Part shown: one piece after another, positions 16,522-25,673 of the stretch | How the letters are laid out: each line of letters begins with the position of its first letter | How positions within the stretch are numbered: position 1 is the first letter of the stretch | Assembly: GCA_021797385.1 (NCBI GenBank) | Contig: JAJZZW010000001.1 | Location: 1-36,930, forward strand | DNA: 36,930 bases | Origin: Thermoplasmata archaeon | GTDB taxonomy: Archaea; Thermoplasmatota; Thermoplasmata; Thermoplasmatales; Thermoplasmataceae | Direction of reading: 5' to 3' | The notes under the pieces: model-generated | Databases searched by the model: none | Told to the model about the DNA's origin: nothing | The model's input: only the letters and a program-made list of their open reading frames with translations | Made by a program: the position numbers and the translations under genes

Positions 16522-18114
16522 TTATTTTATGAATCTGAAGAGCCGATCGTATCTGTTTTTCCTTTCAGTGTATTCCAGATTTTTCAGTATATATTTCAAT
16601 GTGCTGAACCTGTTCGGTATTACCGAAAGAACGTAATCCATTTCTTCGGCACTGATAAGGCGGAAAGCCTTGATTTCCACCATATAGATTGCAAGCCCGA
16701 GCAGAATGTAAATAAATATGTTCAGCATGCTGTAAGGAAACATTCCCTGTATCACAAATATTGCACCGAACATTATAAGGGAAGATAGCCATATTCTTAT
16801 AACTCTCGGTATATCATAGTTATTCACACCGAATTTCCTTGCGTAGTAATAAACGATTGCAAAATTAACCGCATTCATGGATGAGTATGCTATGGCTGCA
16901 CCAATTATATTGAACATGGGTATAAGCACTACGGATAAAACTACATTGGAGGAAAGGGAGAGGGCGGATGAGTAAACGAAAATCTTTGTTTTTCTGATGC
17001 TTGAAATACCGGATGATAGAACAACGAACCCTATGAAGAATGAGGTAATGAACATGATAATCATCAACGGTATGTATGCAATTGTATATTGGGTACCTGC
17101 AAATTCATATAATATAATTCTGGACAGTGCTGCAATGCCCAGTGCTGCCGGGATGTATATAAGAGAAACTATATTTAGAAGTATTTTTATGCTGCTTCTG
17201 AAACCTTCCTTATTATCCAGGGAAAAGAATGTGGATAATTTTGGAATCAGTAGATTAGATACAGGAACCACAAGAAATGTGGCCGCGGATGCAATAATCA
17301 ATGCGAAGTTGTATATTCCCAAGTATGATAAATTAATAAAGTATGAAACAACTATCCTGTCAATATAAGTGGCACTGGTTCCCATTATGGATGATAAAAA
17401 CAGGGGAACAGAATAATAGATCAAATTACGGTAAGGCTCCTTTGCTGCGTTCTGTGTAAGATTTCCAAGTCTGTTATAGGCATGGTAAACAAAAATAAAG
17501 AATAATATTGCGCTTAAAACGTTTATTGAAGCAAGGCCTGCTATGAGATAAACGGCTTTTCCTGTTAAAAATAACATGGAAAGGGGGAAGAAATATGTGA
17601 ATATGTTGATAAATATATAAATTAAAGAATATTTTTTATACTGGTTAAGACCCAGAAGCATGGAACCCAGTATATTTATCATTACAGATCCAGCTATTGC
17701 TATGCCTATGAGTTTTATAGAAAGTATGTACGCAGTGCTGTGGAAAAACAATAATGCTATTTCCCCTGAGGCAAAATACATGAAGGCAAATGCGGAGAGC
17801 GCAAGGATAATTGCAAAGGCCATGGTCTGTTTCATCAGTTTTATAATTGCTTTATGATTTTCCCTGACGAGATGATATGAAATATAATGCTGTATTCCAT
17901 TGGAAAGACCGAAAACAAAGACAACAGCCATAATGTTCATAATGGCATACAGCAACGATATAGAACCTACGATGTTTACCGGTAAAATATGGGCAATGAA
18001 AAAATAAAATAGACTTGACGATATAAACATGGACGCCACAGCCGAATACTGAAATGTTATTCCGGAACTGAATGATTCAGTAATGCTACTCAATAAAAGG
18101 TTATATAAATTCAC
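16522..18114 (-). CDS. Polysaccharide/lipid-linked oligosaccharide flippase (MATE/MVF-like), 530 aa
   Basis: A very hydrophobic protein with 13-14 predicted transmembrane helices over its whole length and a basic C-terminal tail ('KNLEYTERKNRYDRLFRFIK'). The 'GIYNFALIIASAATFLVVP' and 'LLIPKLSTFFSL' segments fit the polysaccharide biosynthesis (Wzx/RfbX) proteins that move lipid-linked glycans across the membrane. It is divergent from a DUF2079 membrane protein, another candidate for glycan work. A role in glycosylation of surface proteins or glycolipids is inferred. The specific cargo is unknown. Confidence 0.8.
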   Translation of the reverse strand: MNLYNLLLSSITESFSSGITFQYSAVASMFISSSLFYFFIAHILPVNIVGSISLLYAIMNIMAVVFVFGLSNGIQHYISYHLVRENHKAIIKLMKQTMAFAIILALSAFAFMYFASGEIALLFFHSTAYILSIKLIGIAIAGSVMINILGSMLLGLNQYKKYSLIYIFINIFTYFFPLSMLFLTGKAVYLIAGLASINVLSAILFFIFVYHAYNRLGNLTQNAAKEPYRNLIYYSVPLFLSSIMGTSATYIDRIVVSYFINLSYLGIYNFALIIASAATFLVVPVSNLLIPKLSTFFSLDNKEGFRSSIKILLNIVSLIYIPAALGIAALSRIILYEFAGTQYTIAYIPLMIIMFITSFFIGFVVLSSGISSIRKTKIFVYSSALSLSSNVVLSVVLIPMFNIIGAAIAYSSMNAVNFAIVYYYARKFGVNNYDIPRVIRIWLSSLIMFGAIFVIQGMFPYSMLNIFIYILLGLAIYMVEIKAFRLISAEEMDYVLSVIPNRFSTLKYILKNLEYTERKNRYDRLFRFIK

Positions 18115-18149
18115 GATAAAAACTTATCCATTATTAATTAATAATAGAC

Positions 18150-18165
18150 AATATTTTAAAATATT
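18150..18165. promoter_or_regulatory. 16-bp perfect palindrome between flippase and DUF2079 genes
   Basis: AATATTTTAAAATATT reads the same on both strands. The half-site AATATTTT recurs at about 18179-18186. It lies in the 189-bp divergent intergenic region, about 36 bp upstream of the flippase ATG and behind its TATA-like sequence near 18139. AT-rich palindromes can occur by chance, so an operator role is tentative. Confidence 0.35.
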
Positions 18166-18303
18166 CGTTAAACCTGAAATATTTTGCCATTAATCAGTAC
18201 AGTCACTGTTTTTTCATCTATATTTATCCTCCAAAAATTTATTTTCAATTATTTTCTTACCTTTTTAGTAAAATAAATATATAAATAGATACTGACCAAT
18301 TAA

Positions 18304-20310
18304 ATGCATTCCGGCGGAAAATCATTTTCAATTCAACTGCGCAATATTAAAGATAGTATAACATATGGCAAACTGGTTGTATTTATTGCTGCGCTTTTCT
18401 CGATTATATTTTCATTTTACTCAATATTAAAGGCATATACAATTAATGCTTACGGATGGGACCTTGGATTGTATTCCCAGGCATTTTATTCAACCCTTCA
18501 CGGTAAGTTATTTTACACTAACCTAGCAGGCGGGAGTTATTTAGCCGAGCACTTCTCACCCTTTATGTTTGCGATTCTTCCATTATTTTATCTGTATCCA
18601 AGTCCCTATATCCTGCTTGTTCTGCAATCTATATTCATAAGCTTTGCCTCTATTCCCCTATATTATCTTTCATTGAAAATTTTCTCTAAATACAGATTCA
18701 ATAATAGAAAGCCTGAATTTTATGCCTTCATAATTTCTATTGCCTTCATTCTTTCTCCATTAACTGAAAGCCCGGTATACTTCGATTTTCATATTATGAT
18801 ATTTTTACCATTTTTCTATTTCATGGCTGTTTACTTCTATTTAGAAAAAAGAATATTTTTGAATATACTATTTCTTGCCCTAATAGTCAGCCTTCATTCA
18901 TCATTTATTTTTATAGTTATTATGACCATCCTAATGGAGTTAATTCTTTTTTTAAGGAATAATTCTGTGGATAGAAAAAATATTAAAAAATTATACCTAT
19001 TTTCATCCGCCGGTATTATAATTCTTTTAATTTATTATGTTTTGGCCGCATTAATAAAGGGTAATATTAGTAATTCTTCAAGTATACCAGTGTTTGTCAG
19101 CGGGCAGTCCGGTTCAGCATCAAGAAATCTGGAAGGACTGCTGATAACCATGATTTACCATCCGGTAAAATTTCTTAATTTTATTGTCTCCAATTATGAG
19201 ATAAAGATATTATTCCTAGTTCTGGCATTTATGTCTCTTGATTTCATCTCCTTTGATTTTCCCATTGGACTTTTACCGGCTATACCTTACTTAGCCTATG
19301 CAATGACCTCATCATATATACCTTATTATTTCATGGGATATCAGTATTCCATGATGTTTATTCCCTTTGTTTTTGTAGCAGGCATATTTGGAATAGAGAA
19401 ACTAATGATCTCAAAATCAACCAGTAGTAAGCTAAAAAAGCACAAATTTAAGAATTTGAGAAATACATTTATAGCTATCACTGCATTTGCCATTGCATCT
19501 TTTATTGTTATATCACCAATATCACCTATTTCTGTTGAACCTTCTTCTATACATTCTATATATAGTGATTCAACAGGTTACAGAGAAATGGAGAACCATT
19601 TCATCTATTCTATTGCGGGAAATATTGATATGAACGCATCGCTGGTAACTGGTAATAGTCTTTATCCATTATTCTATAAAGATTTGAATGCGACGGCATT
19701 TCCATACGGGAATATATCAATAGATACCCATTATAAATATATAATCGCAAATTTCAACGATGATCAGACGTATTTAAAAGACGGAAATAATATTTCCCTA
19801 TCATATCTAGCAATGAAAGATATGAACGATGGATCATACAGCATATTTGCAGAAGGGTATGGAATTATAGCACTGGAATACAATTATAAGGGCAACCCAG
19901 TCCTGCAAGCACCATTTTCCATGAATTATTCAAATACAAAATTTAATACCACAGATAATACAGTATATGGTCCATTTCCAGATAAAGGAATTTCCGAATA
20001 CCAGAAATTGAAACTGGAAGGAGATAATATATATATGGGTAACAGCACATATCTACTTCCCGGAAATTACACATTTTCTTTTCAATTCAACACAACCCGC
20101 AGCATTCCTGATATGAACATAACAGTGTATAGCAATTATGGAAAAAATATAATAACGTACATGAATAATTCTTCCGAAATTATTTCGGGGGATACAGTAA
20201 CAGTACATATAACCATTGATAAAATTTATACAGGAGTTTTATATAAAATAAATAATATGGTTTCAGGCATGGTACTGTATAGAATGTCCATATTTCGTTC
20301 GGATCAATGA
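18304..20310 (+). CDS. DUF2079 membrane protein (GT-C-like), 668 aa
   Basis: The N-terminal half (about 1-400) has about 10 transmembrane segments. It contains 'YGWDLGLYSQAFYSTLHGK' and 'GSYLAEHFSPFMFAILPLFYL', the hallmarks of DUF2079. The acidic D and the E-H pair in early loops resemble the first-loop acidic residues of GT-C glycosyltransferases. The C-terminal part (from about 420) is a large extracytoplasmic domain rich in N, S and T, with many N-x-S/T sites. Function is unproven; a transferase using lipid-linked sugars is the common guess. TATA (AATATATAAATAG) at -25 supports ATG 18304. It is divergent from the flippase. Confidence 0.85.
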   Translation: MHSGGKSFSIQLRNIKDSITYGKLVVFIAALFSIIFSFYSILKAYTINAYGWDLGLYSQAFYSTLHGKLFYTNLAGGSYLAEHFSPFMFAILPLFYLYPSPYILLVLQSIFISFASIPLYYLSLKIFSKYRFNNRKPEFYAFIISIAFILSPLTESPVYFDFHIMIFLPFFYFMAVYFYLEKRIFLNILFLALIVSLHSSFIFIVIMTILMELILFLRNNSVDRKNIKKLYLFSSAGIIILLIYYVLAALIKGNISNSSSIPVFVSGQSGSASRNLEGLLITMIYHPVKFLNFIVSNYEIKILFLVLAFMSLDFISFDFPIGLLPAIPYLAYAMTSSYIPYYFMGYQYSMMFIPFVFVAGIFGIEKLMISKSTSSKLKKHKFKNLRNTFIAITAFAIASFIVISPISPISVEPSSIHSIYSDSTGYREMENHFIYSIAGNIDMNASLVTGNSLYPLFYKDLNATAFPYGNISIDTHYKYIIANFNDDQTYLKDGNNISLSYLAMKDMNDGSYSIFAEGYGIIALEYNYKGNPVLQAPFSMNYSNTKFNTTDNTVYGPFPDKGISEYQKLKLEGDNIYMGNSTYLLPGNYTFSFQFNTTRSIPDMNITVYSNYGKNIITYMNNSSEIISGDTVTVHITIDKIYTGVLYKINNMVSGMVLYRMSIFRSDQ

Positions 20311-20353
20311 GATATATTTTATTTCAGGGAGGCCAGCGAATAGTTTTCATCAA

Positions 20354-22072
20354 TTATTTCTGTAAGAATTTTATTAAATTCTTTAAATCCATTGTATTAA
20401 TTACATAGTTTCCGGTAAGCCATCCCCTTCTAGCGGTGCCCACTCCGAGTTCCATGTTATCATATCCATATATACTATGGGAATCGGTGTTCACAGAATA
20501 ATAAACCCCATATTTGGAAGTTTTTAGAATGTTTTCATCGTTTAGATCCAGGCGTTGCGGCGAGGCGTTTATTTCCATGGCAGTTTTATATTTATAGCAG
20601 TATTTTGCAACCTCATCCAGGTCAATTTGAAATGGCTGCCTTTCATTTATTAACCTGCCTGTTGGATGACCCAGAATGTTTATCATATTCGTCTTGACTG
20701 CAGTTATAACTCTATCGGTCATATCACCTGTACTCATGTTAGTATCCATATGTACAGAGGCTATAACCACATCCATGGCCTTTAATGTATTTTTATCCAG
20801 ATCTAAACTTCCATCCTTCAGTATATCAACCTCGGCTCCCTTTAAAATTTTTATATTGTACTTATCATTCAAACTGTCTATTTTCCTGAAATATTCCATA
20901 AACTGGCTATCATCCATCCCATTGGCTATTTTTAATCTTTTTGAATGATTTGTAATGGCTATATACTCATAATGCTTTTTTATTGCGGCGGCCACCATCT
21001 CGTCAGTGGTATTCATTCCATCACTTTCCTTTGTATGCAGATGCAGGTCACCCCTTATATCGGATAATTCAAGCAATGACGGAATTTTATGTGATAATGC
21101 AAGTTCTATTTCCCCACGATCTTCACGCATTTCAGGTGGAACATAATCCATACCCAGCTCTGTATATATAGCCTGCTCGTTTTTGCCTTCCATTATATTT
21201 TTATCACCGTAATATAATCCGTATTCATTTAGCTTATAATTATGATCAATTGCAATCTTACGTACCTTTATGTTATGATCCTTGCTACCTGTGAAATATT
21301 GCAACGCTGAACCGAAGCTTCCTGGTTTTATCACCCGTAAATCACATGTGGTTCCTATATCAAGGAGCACGGTAGTTTTTGATTCACCCCTGACAACTAT
21401 GGATTTTACGCCTCCGTACTCTGTGAATAAATCCATTACCTTTTCCGGCTGTTCAGATATAACAAGTATATCAATATCTCCAACCGTTTCCCTCATTCTT
21501 CTAGTTGATCCGGCTATCTCACACGTGGATACTATGTTTTTAGATAATAGATATGATACAATCTTTCTGGCTTCATTTAATCCAGTACTCAGTAAAATTC
21601 TAGATCCTGTAGCAGATATCATTGATATGTTTTTCAGGATAAGGGCCTCGCTTTTTTCTCCAAACCCGGGGATATCCCTTATTTTATGTTCCTCTGCGGC
21701 TTTTTTCAGGTCAGCAATATTTTTTATTCCAAGCCTATCATATAGAATCATTGCCTTTTTAGGCCCAAATCCCTCCATGCCTGAAAATTCATTGAAATCC
21801 ACCGGGAATCTGCGTTTTAAATCCTCATATTTAGCAATTTTTCCGGTTGTCAGGTATTCTTCAATGTGTTCTGCTAATCCCCGTCCGATCCCCGGGATCT
21901 CCATTAATCCCTTTATCCCCTTCTTTTCATAGATTTCTGAAATGTCATCCTGCATTGATTCTATTGACCGTGCAGCCCTCTGATAGGCAAGTGCCTCAAA
22001 ACGTACTTTTTCATCAGTGCTCAGCATATAATACATTTCATTGAATATGCGGGATAGTTCCACATTCTTCAT
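20354..22072 (-). CDS. polX: DNA polymerase X with C-terminal PHP domain, 572 aa
   Basis: Order: N-terminal 8-kDa-like helical domain with helix-hairpin-helix segments (IPGIGRGLAEHI, 59-70; MEGFGPKKAMIL, 99-110; IPGFGEKSE, 134-142). Then the nucleotidyltransferase palm 'GSTRRMRETVGDIDIL' with catalytic D199 and D201, and D244 in 'TTCDLRV'. Last is a PHP phosphoesterase domain starting 'GDLHLHTKESDG' (H344, H346), with 'TNHS' at 374-377. This is the full bacterial/archaeal PolX layout (about 570 aa), a gap-filling repair polymerase whose PHP domain gives 3'-5' exonuclease or phosphatase activity. ATG 22072 has a TATA-like box near 22092-22101. Confidence 0.93.
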   Translation of the reverse strand: MKNVELSRIFNEMYYMLSTDEKVRFEALAYQRAARSIESMQDDISEIYEKKGIKGLMEIPGIGRGLAEHIEEYLTTGKIAKYEDLKRRFPVDFNEFSGMEGFGPKKAMILYDRLGIKNIADLKKAAEEHKIRDIPGFGEKSEALILKNISMISATGSRILLSTGLNEARKIVSYLLSKNIVSTCEIAGSTRRMRETVGDIDILVISEQPEKVMDLFTEYGGVKSIVVRGESKTTVLLDIGTTCDLRVIKPGSFGSALQYFTGSKDHNIKVRKIAIDHNYKLNEYGLYYGDKNIMEGKNEQAIYTELGMDYVPPEMREDRGEIELALSHKIPSLLELSDIRGDLHLHTKESDGMNTTDEMVAAAIKKHYEYIAITNHSKRLKIANGMDDSQFMEYFRKIDSLNDKYNIKILKGAEVDILKDGSLDLDKNTLKAMDVVIASVHMDTNMSTGDMTDRVITAVKTNMINILGHPTGRLINERQPFQIDLDEVAKYCYKYKTAMEINASPQRLDLNDENILKTSKYGVYYSVNTDSHSIYGYDNMELGVGTARRGWLTGNYVINTMDLKNLIKFLQK

Positions 22073-22141
22073 GATTGATAAACGGGTATAAAGATAAAAA
22101 GATATTGCATAAGTTCACTGTTACTAAATCAGGAAAACCTC

Positions 22142-22528
22142 TCATGATTGATTGAGATCTAAGGTCCTTTTGATTCCTAGCATGACAGCGTAGTTGCTGA
22201 TTATGCCGATTGACAGGAGCAACTGAATGTATGGCATGAATTCACCATAAAAATTACTGGATTTGAATATAATGAATCCGGTTCCTGTTAATATTGTTAT
22301 TATTATCAGTACAGTATTTACTGTTGCGAGATGTTTCAATCTGGGTATGCTTTTGACCATGAGATAGGAAACTGCAGCCATAATGAGAAGCAATATTCCG
22401 GTAAATATATGGAAAACCAAGACCGGTGAATTTATGGCATCATATATTTGGGATAGGTAAAATCCTGTCATAATCTGCAAAAGTGTTATTCCGGACGTTG
22501 CCCAAAGAATTTTTTCCATACTATTCAA
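22142..22528 (-). CDS. Small four-helix membrane protein of unknown function, 128 aa
   Basis: Four hydrophobic segments (about 9-27, 36-57, 67-88, 96-116). Histidines lie at the membrane edges (F-H-I-F-T-G, R-L-K-H-L). The layout recalls small heme- or quinone-associated proteins of the COX15/cytochrome b561 kind, but nothing firm can be said. The start is probably a TTG at 22528, because a GAGGGA Shine-Dalgarno lies five bases upstream. ATG at 22519 is the alternative. It follows the S9 peptidase gene by 25 bp on the same strand and is likely co-transcribed. Confidence 0.6.
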   Translation of the reverse strand: MNSMEKILWATSGITLLQIMTGFYLSQIYDAINSPVLVFHIFTGILLLIMAAVSYLMVKSIPRLKHLATVNTVLIIITILTGTGFIIFKSSNFYGEFMPYIQLLLSIGIISNYAVMLGIKRTLDLNQS

Positions 22529-22553
22529 ATATGTCCCTCTTATCCATATTTCC

Positions 22554-24317
22554 CTATTTATACTCGTTAAAAAAATTTATTGTTTCCCTGTATTGCTGGA
22601 TCATATGTTCCTTTTCTCTGAAACCATGCCCCTCCCTGGGATAAACCAGGAGTCTGACAGGCCTGCCCTTTTCCTTGAGGAATCTATAAAACTCGTAATA
22701 CTGCCCGATGGGCACATACGGGTCCTCAACGCCATGCATTAGAAGTACCGGAGTTTTTACATCGTGGTCCATTCTTATGGCAGAGAACCTATCGTAAAGA
22801 TTAAAATTATAAGGGTCATCATTCATATGTATCCTATCCCAGTTATACAGATTAGATACTCCGTGGAAACTTACCCAGTCCGAAATTCCATATAAGGATA
22901 CAGAGGCCTTAAATATATCTGATTTCATGATAGCAAGTGCGGACATATAACCCCCGTAGGATCCACCTGTTATGTACATCCTGTCCGTATCCACCAATCC
23001 GGAAGCTTTGAGATATTCTATTCCGGAAATGATATCCTGGAAATCCATCCCGCCGAGATCGCCCCTGTTGGATTCTGCATATTTTCTCCCCATACCAATG
23101 CTGCCACGGTAATTAGGAAGAAAAACCGAGAATCCGGCACCTGAATATAGAGTGGTTCTATCCATGAAAGCTGAGTATGAAAACGACGTTGGTCCACCGT
23201 GGATATACACGATCAATGGATTTTTCCTGTTCTCGCATCTGACGAATCCGTAAATAGTTTTCCCATCGGTGGATTTCCACTCAATTCTCCTGGATGGATA
23301 AGCCTTCAATTTCTGGAGTTCGCTGTTTATTGATGATCTTATCATATGATTTTTATTTATGAGTACCACCTCGGCTATATTGTTTTCATTGGAGTATGAA
23401 AATACAGCAAGTTCGCCCCTAATTGCAAATGATGGTGAAAATACAGGATAAACTATACCAGACCCTTCCCATATTATATTGTTATCCTCCAGGGTTCTTA
23501 TTTTGAAACTACTCATCCTATTCTCAAGAATATACGTTTTATTATTGTTGAATATTACATGGGAAATGGTAAAATCTGAATTTTCTGTGAGATTTTTTGC
23601 CATACCATTGTCAATGAGGATTATGTCACCGGATATTACTCCACGATCGCTCATGATTGACTCGAGAACAGCAACCTTGGATCCGGAAACGGAAATTTTG
23701 CCTATCTGCCTGTATCCGGGGTCATAGACGGTTTCTACTTTTCCATTAAGGTCGATTCTGGATAATTTTGCGGTATACCAGCAGCTCTCCATGGGTTTTT
23801 CTGATGTTACTGCATATATTGAGCTGCCATCGGTGTTAAATTCCCATATATTGACTTTCTCTGTTATTTTTTTTATTCCGGTATGGAAATCAAGCAGGTA
23901 AAGTTCGTTCAAAGGTTCATTCTCTTCGAAGAAATATGCATCAGCTTCTTTCTTTTCCTTCTTTGCCTTCCCGGAAAAAATAATTCTTTCACCCATCCAT
24001 AGAGCCTGGTCTATATCTCCATTGAAATTTATCTCCAACCCTGTTCCTTCTCTGCTGAATATATTAATTTTTCCACCGGTGGTGTAAAGCAATCTTCCGT
24101 CATCGGAAAAATCCATATACCCAATCCCGGGCGAATCTATTCTACGCTGAATCTTTAACTCCACATCATAAATATAAATTGATTTATTTATTTCCTTTTT
24201 TTTGTATAGCTTATAATTGTCAGAAACCAGGGTAGCTATGGCTGTGCCATCTTTGTTTATAATCACATTCTCTATATTTTTAAATTTTAAAAAATCTTCA
24301 ATGGTTTGGTCTTCCAT
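22554..24317 (-). CDS. S9-family serine peptidase (acylaminoacyl-peptidase/prolyl oligopeptidase type), 587 aa
   Basis: The N-terminal region (to about residue 340) has beta-propeller character, and an alpha/beta-hydrolase domain follows. The catalytic triad is S453 (GGSYGGYM), D532 (HGVEDPYVP) and H564 (REGHGF). The oxyanion region is 'YIHGGPTSF'. These are the marks of the S9C acylpeptide hydrolase group, which degrades short peptides, usually in the cytoplasm. No signal peptide is seen. An upstream in-frame ATG at 24347 would add ten residues. I prefer 24317 because GTTAAATAG lies about 25 bp before it, like the promoter of the gene at 9549. Confidence 0.9.
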   Translation of the reverse strand: MEDQTIEDFLKFKNIENVIINKDGTAIATLVSDNYKLYKKKEINKSIYIYDVELKIQRRIDSPGIGYMDFSDDGRLLYTTGGKINIFSREGTGLEINFNGDIDQALWMGERIIFSGKAKKEKKEADAYFFEENEPLNELYLLDFHTGIKKITEKVNIWEFNTDGSSIYAVTSEKPMESCWYTAKLSRIDLNGKVETVYDPGYRQIGKISVSGSKVAVLESIMSDRGVISGDIILIDNGMAKNLTENSDFTISHVIFNNNKTYILENRMSSFKIRTLEDNNIIWEGSGIVYPVFSPSFAIRGELAVFSYSNENNIAEVVLINKNHMIRSSINSELQKLKAYPSRRIEWKSTDGKTIYGFVRCENRKNPLIVYIHGGPTSFSYSAFMDRTTLYSGAGFSVFLPNYRGSIGMGRKYAESNRGDLGGMDFQDIISGIEYLKASGLVDTDRMYITGGSYGGYMSALAIMKSDIFKASVSLYGISDWVSFHGVSNLYNWDRIHMNDDPYNFNLYDRFSAIRMDHDVKTPVLLMHGVEDPYVPIGQYYEFYRFLKEKGRPVRLLVYPREGHGFREKEHMIQQYRETINFFNEYK

Positions 24318-24360
24318 AATCTGATAATGGATTTCACTATTTAACATTATAAGATGGAAG

Positions 24361-24396
24361 CTCCATGCATTAATGTGGAGAGGATGTCACTATCCT
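24361..24396. promoter_or_regulatory. Cluster of inverted repeats between the peptidase and XdhC-like genes
   Basis: CTCCA-N10-TGGAG at 24361-24380 has the palindrome CATTAATG inside it. AGGAT-N6-ATCCT follows at 24381-24396. Both lie upstream of the two divergent promoters and could bind a regulator. Confidence 0.35.
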
Positions 24397-24419
24397 GGTA
24401 TGCATTAGAACAGTTTTTG

Positions 24420-24433
24420 AAAAAAGCTTTAAG
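24420..24433 (+). promoter_or_regulatory. BRE/TATA of the XdhC-like gene
   Basis: AAAAAAGCTTTAAG closely matches the promoter at 9513-9530. Its TATA part is 25 bp before ATG 24454 but only about 10 bp before ATG 24439, so it decides the start. Confidence 0.6.
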
Positions 24434-24453
24434 TAATTATGTATTTGAAAAAT

Positions 24454-25200
24454 ATGTATGATGATATAATCCCTATTCAGATTGATCTGCAGGCGGGCAG
24501 GAAAGATTATGCTATTGCAACCGTAATAAAAACCGCAGGTTCTTCCATAGCAAAGCCAGGATTTAAAATTCTGATAACAGGAGGAACGGTAATATATGGA
24601 ACTCTCGGCAGCCCATCACTGGACAATGTTGTTTTAAAAGAGGCTGAAAAAGTAATAGAAAAAAATGAAACAAAATATTTAAAAATAGCACTGGACAAAG
24701 ATAATAAAACCTCGGATTATACAATGAACACGACCTGTGGTGGTATGATAGAGCTTTTTATTGAGCCATATGTACACCGAAGGATCATGGTTATACTCGT
24801 TGAATCATTTAACGACAAACTGCTTGATGCACTCAAGGCGCTTGTACCATATACAGGATTGACCCCTGAGGTCTATAATATTAACAATGAAAATGATTCA
24901 AAACATATAATGGAATCCGATTTCACCGATGATTTCGTATTATTAATTACAAAAACAGAAAATGAAATACCGTATATATCACATTTTCTTATTAAAAAAC
25001 CTAGATATCTGGCAATTGTCTCCAGCAGAAACAGGTTCAATAAAGACATGGAAACTGTACTCAAAGAATACCCAGATGCTGATAAAAATGCCATAAAATG
25101 CCCGGCGGGATTATCCATAAATGCTATTACAGTTAAAGAAATTGCAGTAAGCATCGTGGCTGAAATAATAATGGAAAAAAATAATAATAATTTAAAATAA
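24454..25200 (+). CDS. XdhC/CoxI-family protein, 248 aa
   Basis: The N-terminal part has 'ATVIKTAGSSIAKPGFKILI' and the conserved Cys-Gly-Gly in 'NTTCGGMIELFIEP' (C95), both typical of XdhC/CoxI proteins. The C-terminal part (about 105-220) looks Rossmann-like ('RYLAIVSSRNRF...CPAGLSI'). Known members mature or insert the sulfurated molybdenum cofactor in xanthine dehydrogenase and CO dehydrogenase-type hydroxylases. No such hydroxylase is in the window, so the client is unknown. The upstream ATG at 24439 would start before the expected transcription start, so 24454 is preferred. It is convergent with queD, with one base between stop codons. Confidence 0.8.
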   Translation: MYDDIIPIQIDLQAGRKDYAIATVIKTAGSSIAKPGFKILITGGTVIYGTLGSPSLDNVVLKEAEKVIEKNETKYLKIALDKDNKTSDYTMNTTCGGMIELFIEPYVHRRIMVILVESFNDKLLDALKALVPYTGLTPEVYNINNENDSKHIMESDFTDDFVLLITKTENEIPYISHFLIKKPRYLAIVSSRNRFNKDMETVLKEYPDADKNAIKCPAGLSINAITVKEIAVSIVAEIIMEKNNNNLK

Positions 25201-25201
25201 G

Positions 25202-25672
25202 TTATTCTGTATAGGAGGCCAGATTTCCGGGTCCTTCATGTATAACAATTTTCATCCTGAAATCCTTTAGGATATCCTGAATCTTCTTATGAATTTCAAT
25301 ATAGCAATATTTTGCTATGTATTCTGCCGTATCCGCTGGATATGGGAATATAAAAACATCATTTTCTGGCATCGTTCCCCTGTATTTTCCCCTTACTATT
25401 ATATCAAGCATGCCATTAATACTGCTATCACGTACGTCCGTCTCAGGTACCATGAATTTATGATCCATATCTTCTATTACTGGTTTTATGGCCTTCTTGA
25501 CTATGGTAAAATCCATTAACATACCTGAATCTTCTATAAACCCGGAGTCAATCAGAATATCAATTGAATAATCATGTCCGTGGAATTTTTTGCATTTTTC
25601 ATTGTCCGGGACATAATGTCCTGAGCTCCACGTTAACCCTTTCAGTCTTCCTGTAATTTTAATACTGTACAT
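25202..25672 (-). CDS. queD: 6-carboxy-5,6,7,8-tetrahydropterin synthase (QueD)/6-pyruvoyl-tetrahydropterin synthase family, 156 aa
   Basis: Zinc-binding histidines H19 (SSGHYV), H31 and H33 (FHGHDY), catalytic Cys C27 (NEKC), the D70-H71 pair (MDHKF) and E146 (HEGPG) for substrate binding are all present. QueD converts 7,8-dihydroneopterin triphosphate to 6-carboxytetrahydropterin on the route to preQ0, used for archaeosine in tRNA. The start is set at ATG 25672 because GGGTGA, which is also the end of folE, forms a Shine-Dalgarno just upstream. A GTG at 25681 would add three residues. Last gene of queE-folE-queD. Confidence 0.88.
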   Translation of the reverse strand: MYSIKITGRLKGLTWSSGHYVPDNEKCKKFHGHDYSIDILIDSGFIEDSGMLMDFTIVKKAIKPVIEDMDHKFMVPETDVRDSSINGMLDIIVRGKYRGTMPENDVFIFPYPADTAEYIAKYCYIEIHKKIQDILKDFRMKIVIHEGPGNLASYTE

Positions 25673-25673
25673 T

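Noticed and set aside
21282..21932. Plus-strand open frame of 216 codons inside polX
   Set aside because: It is antisense to a full-length, motif-complete DNA polymerase X, and the translated sequence has no recognisable domain.
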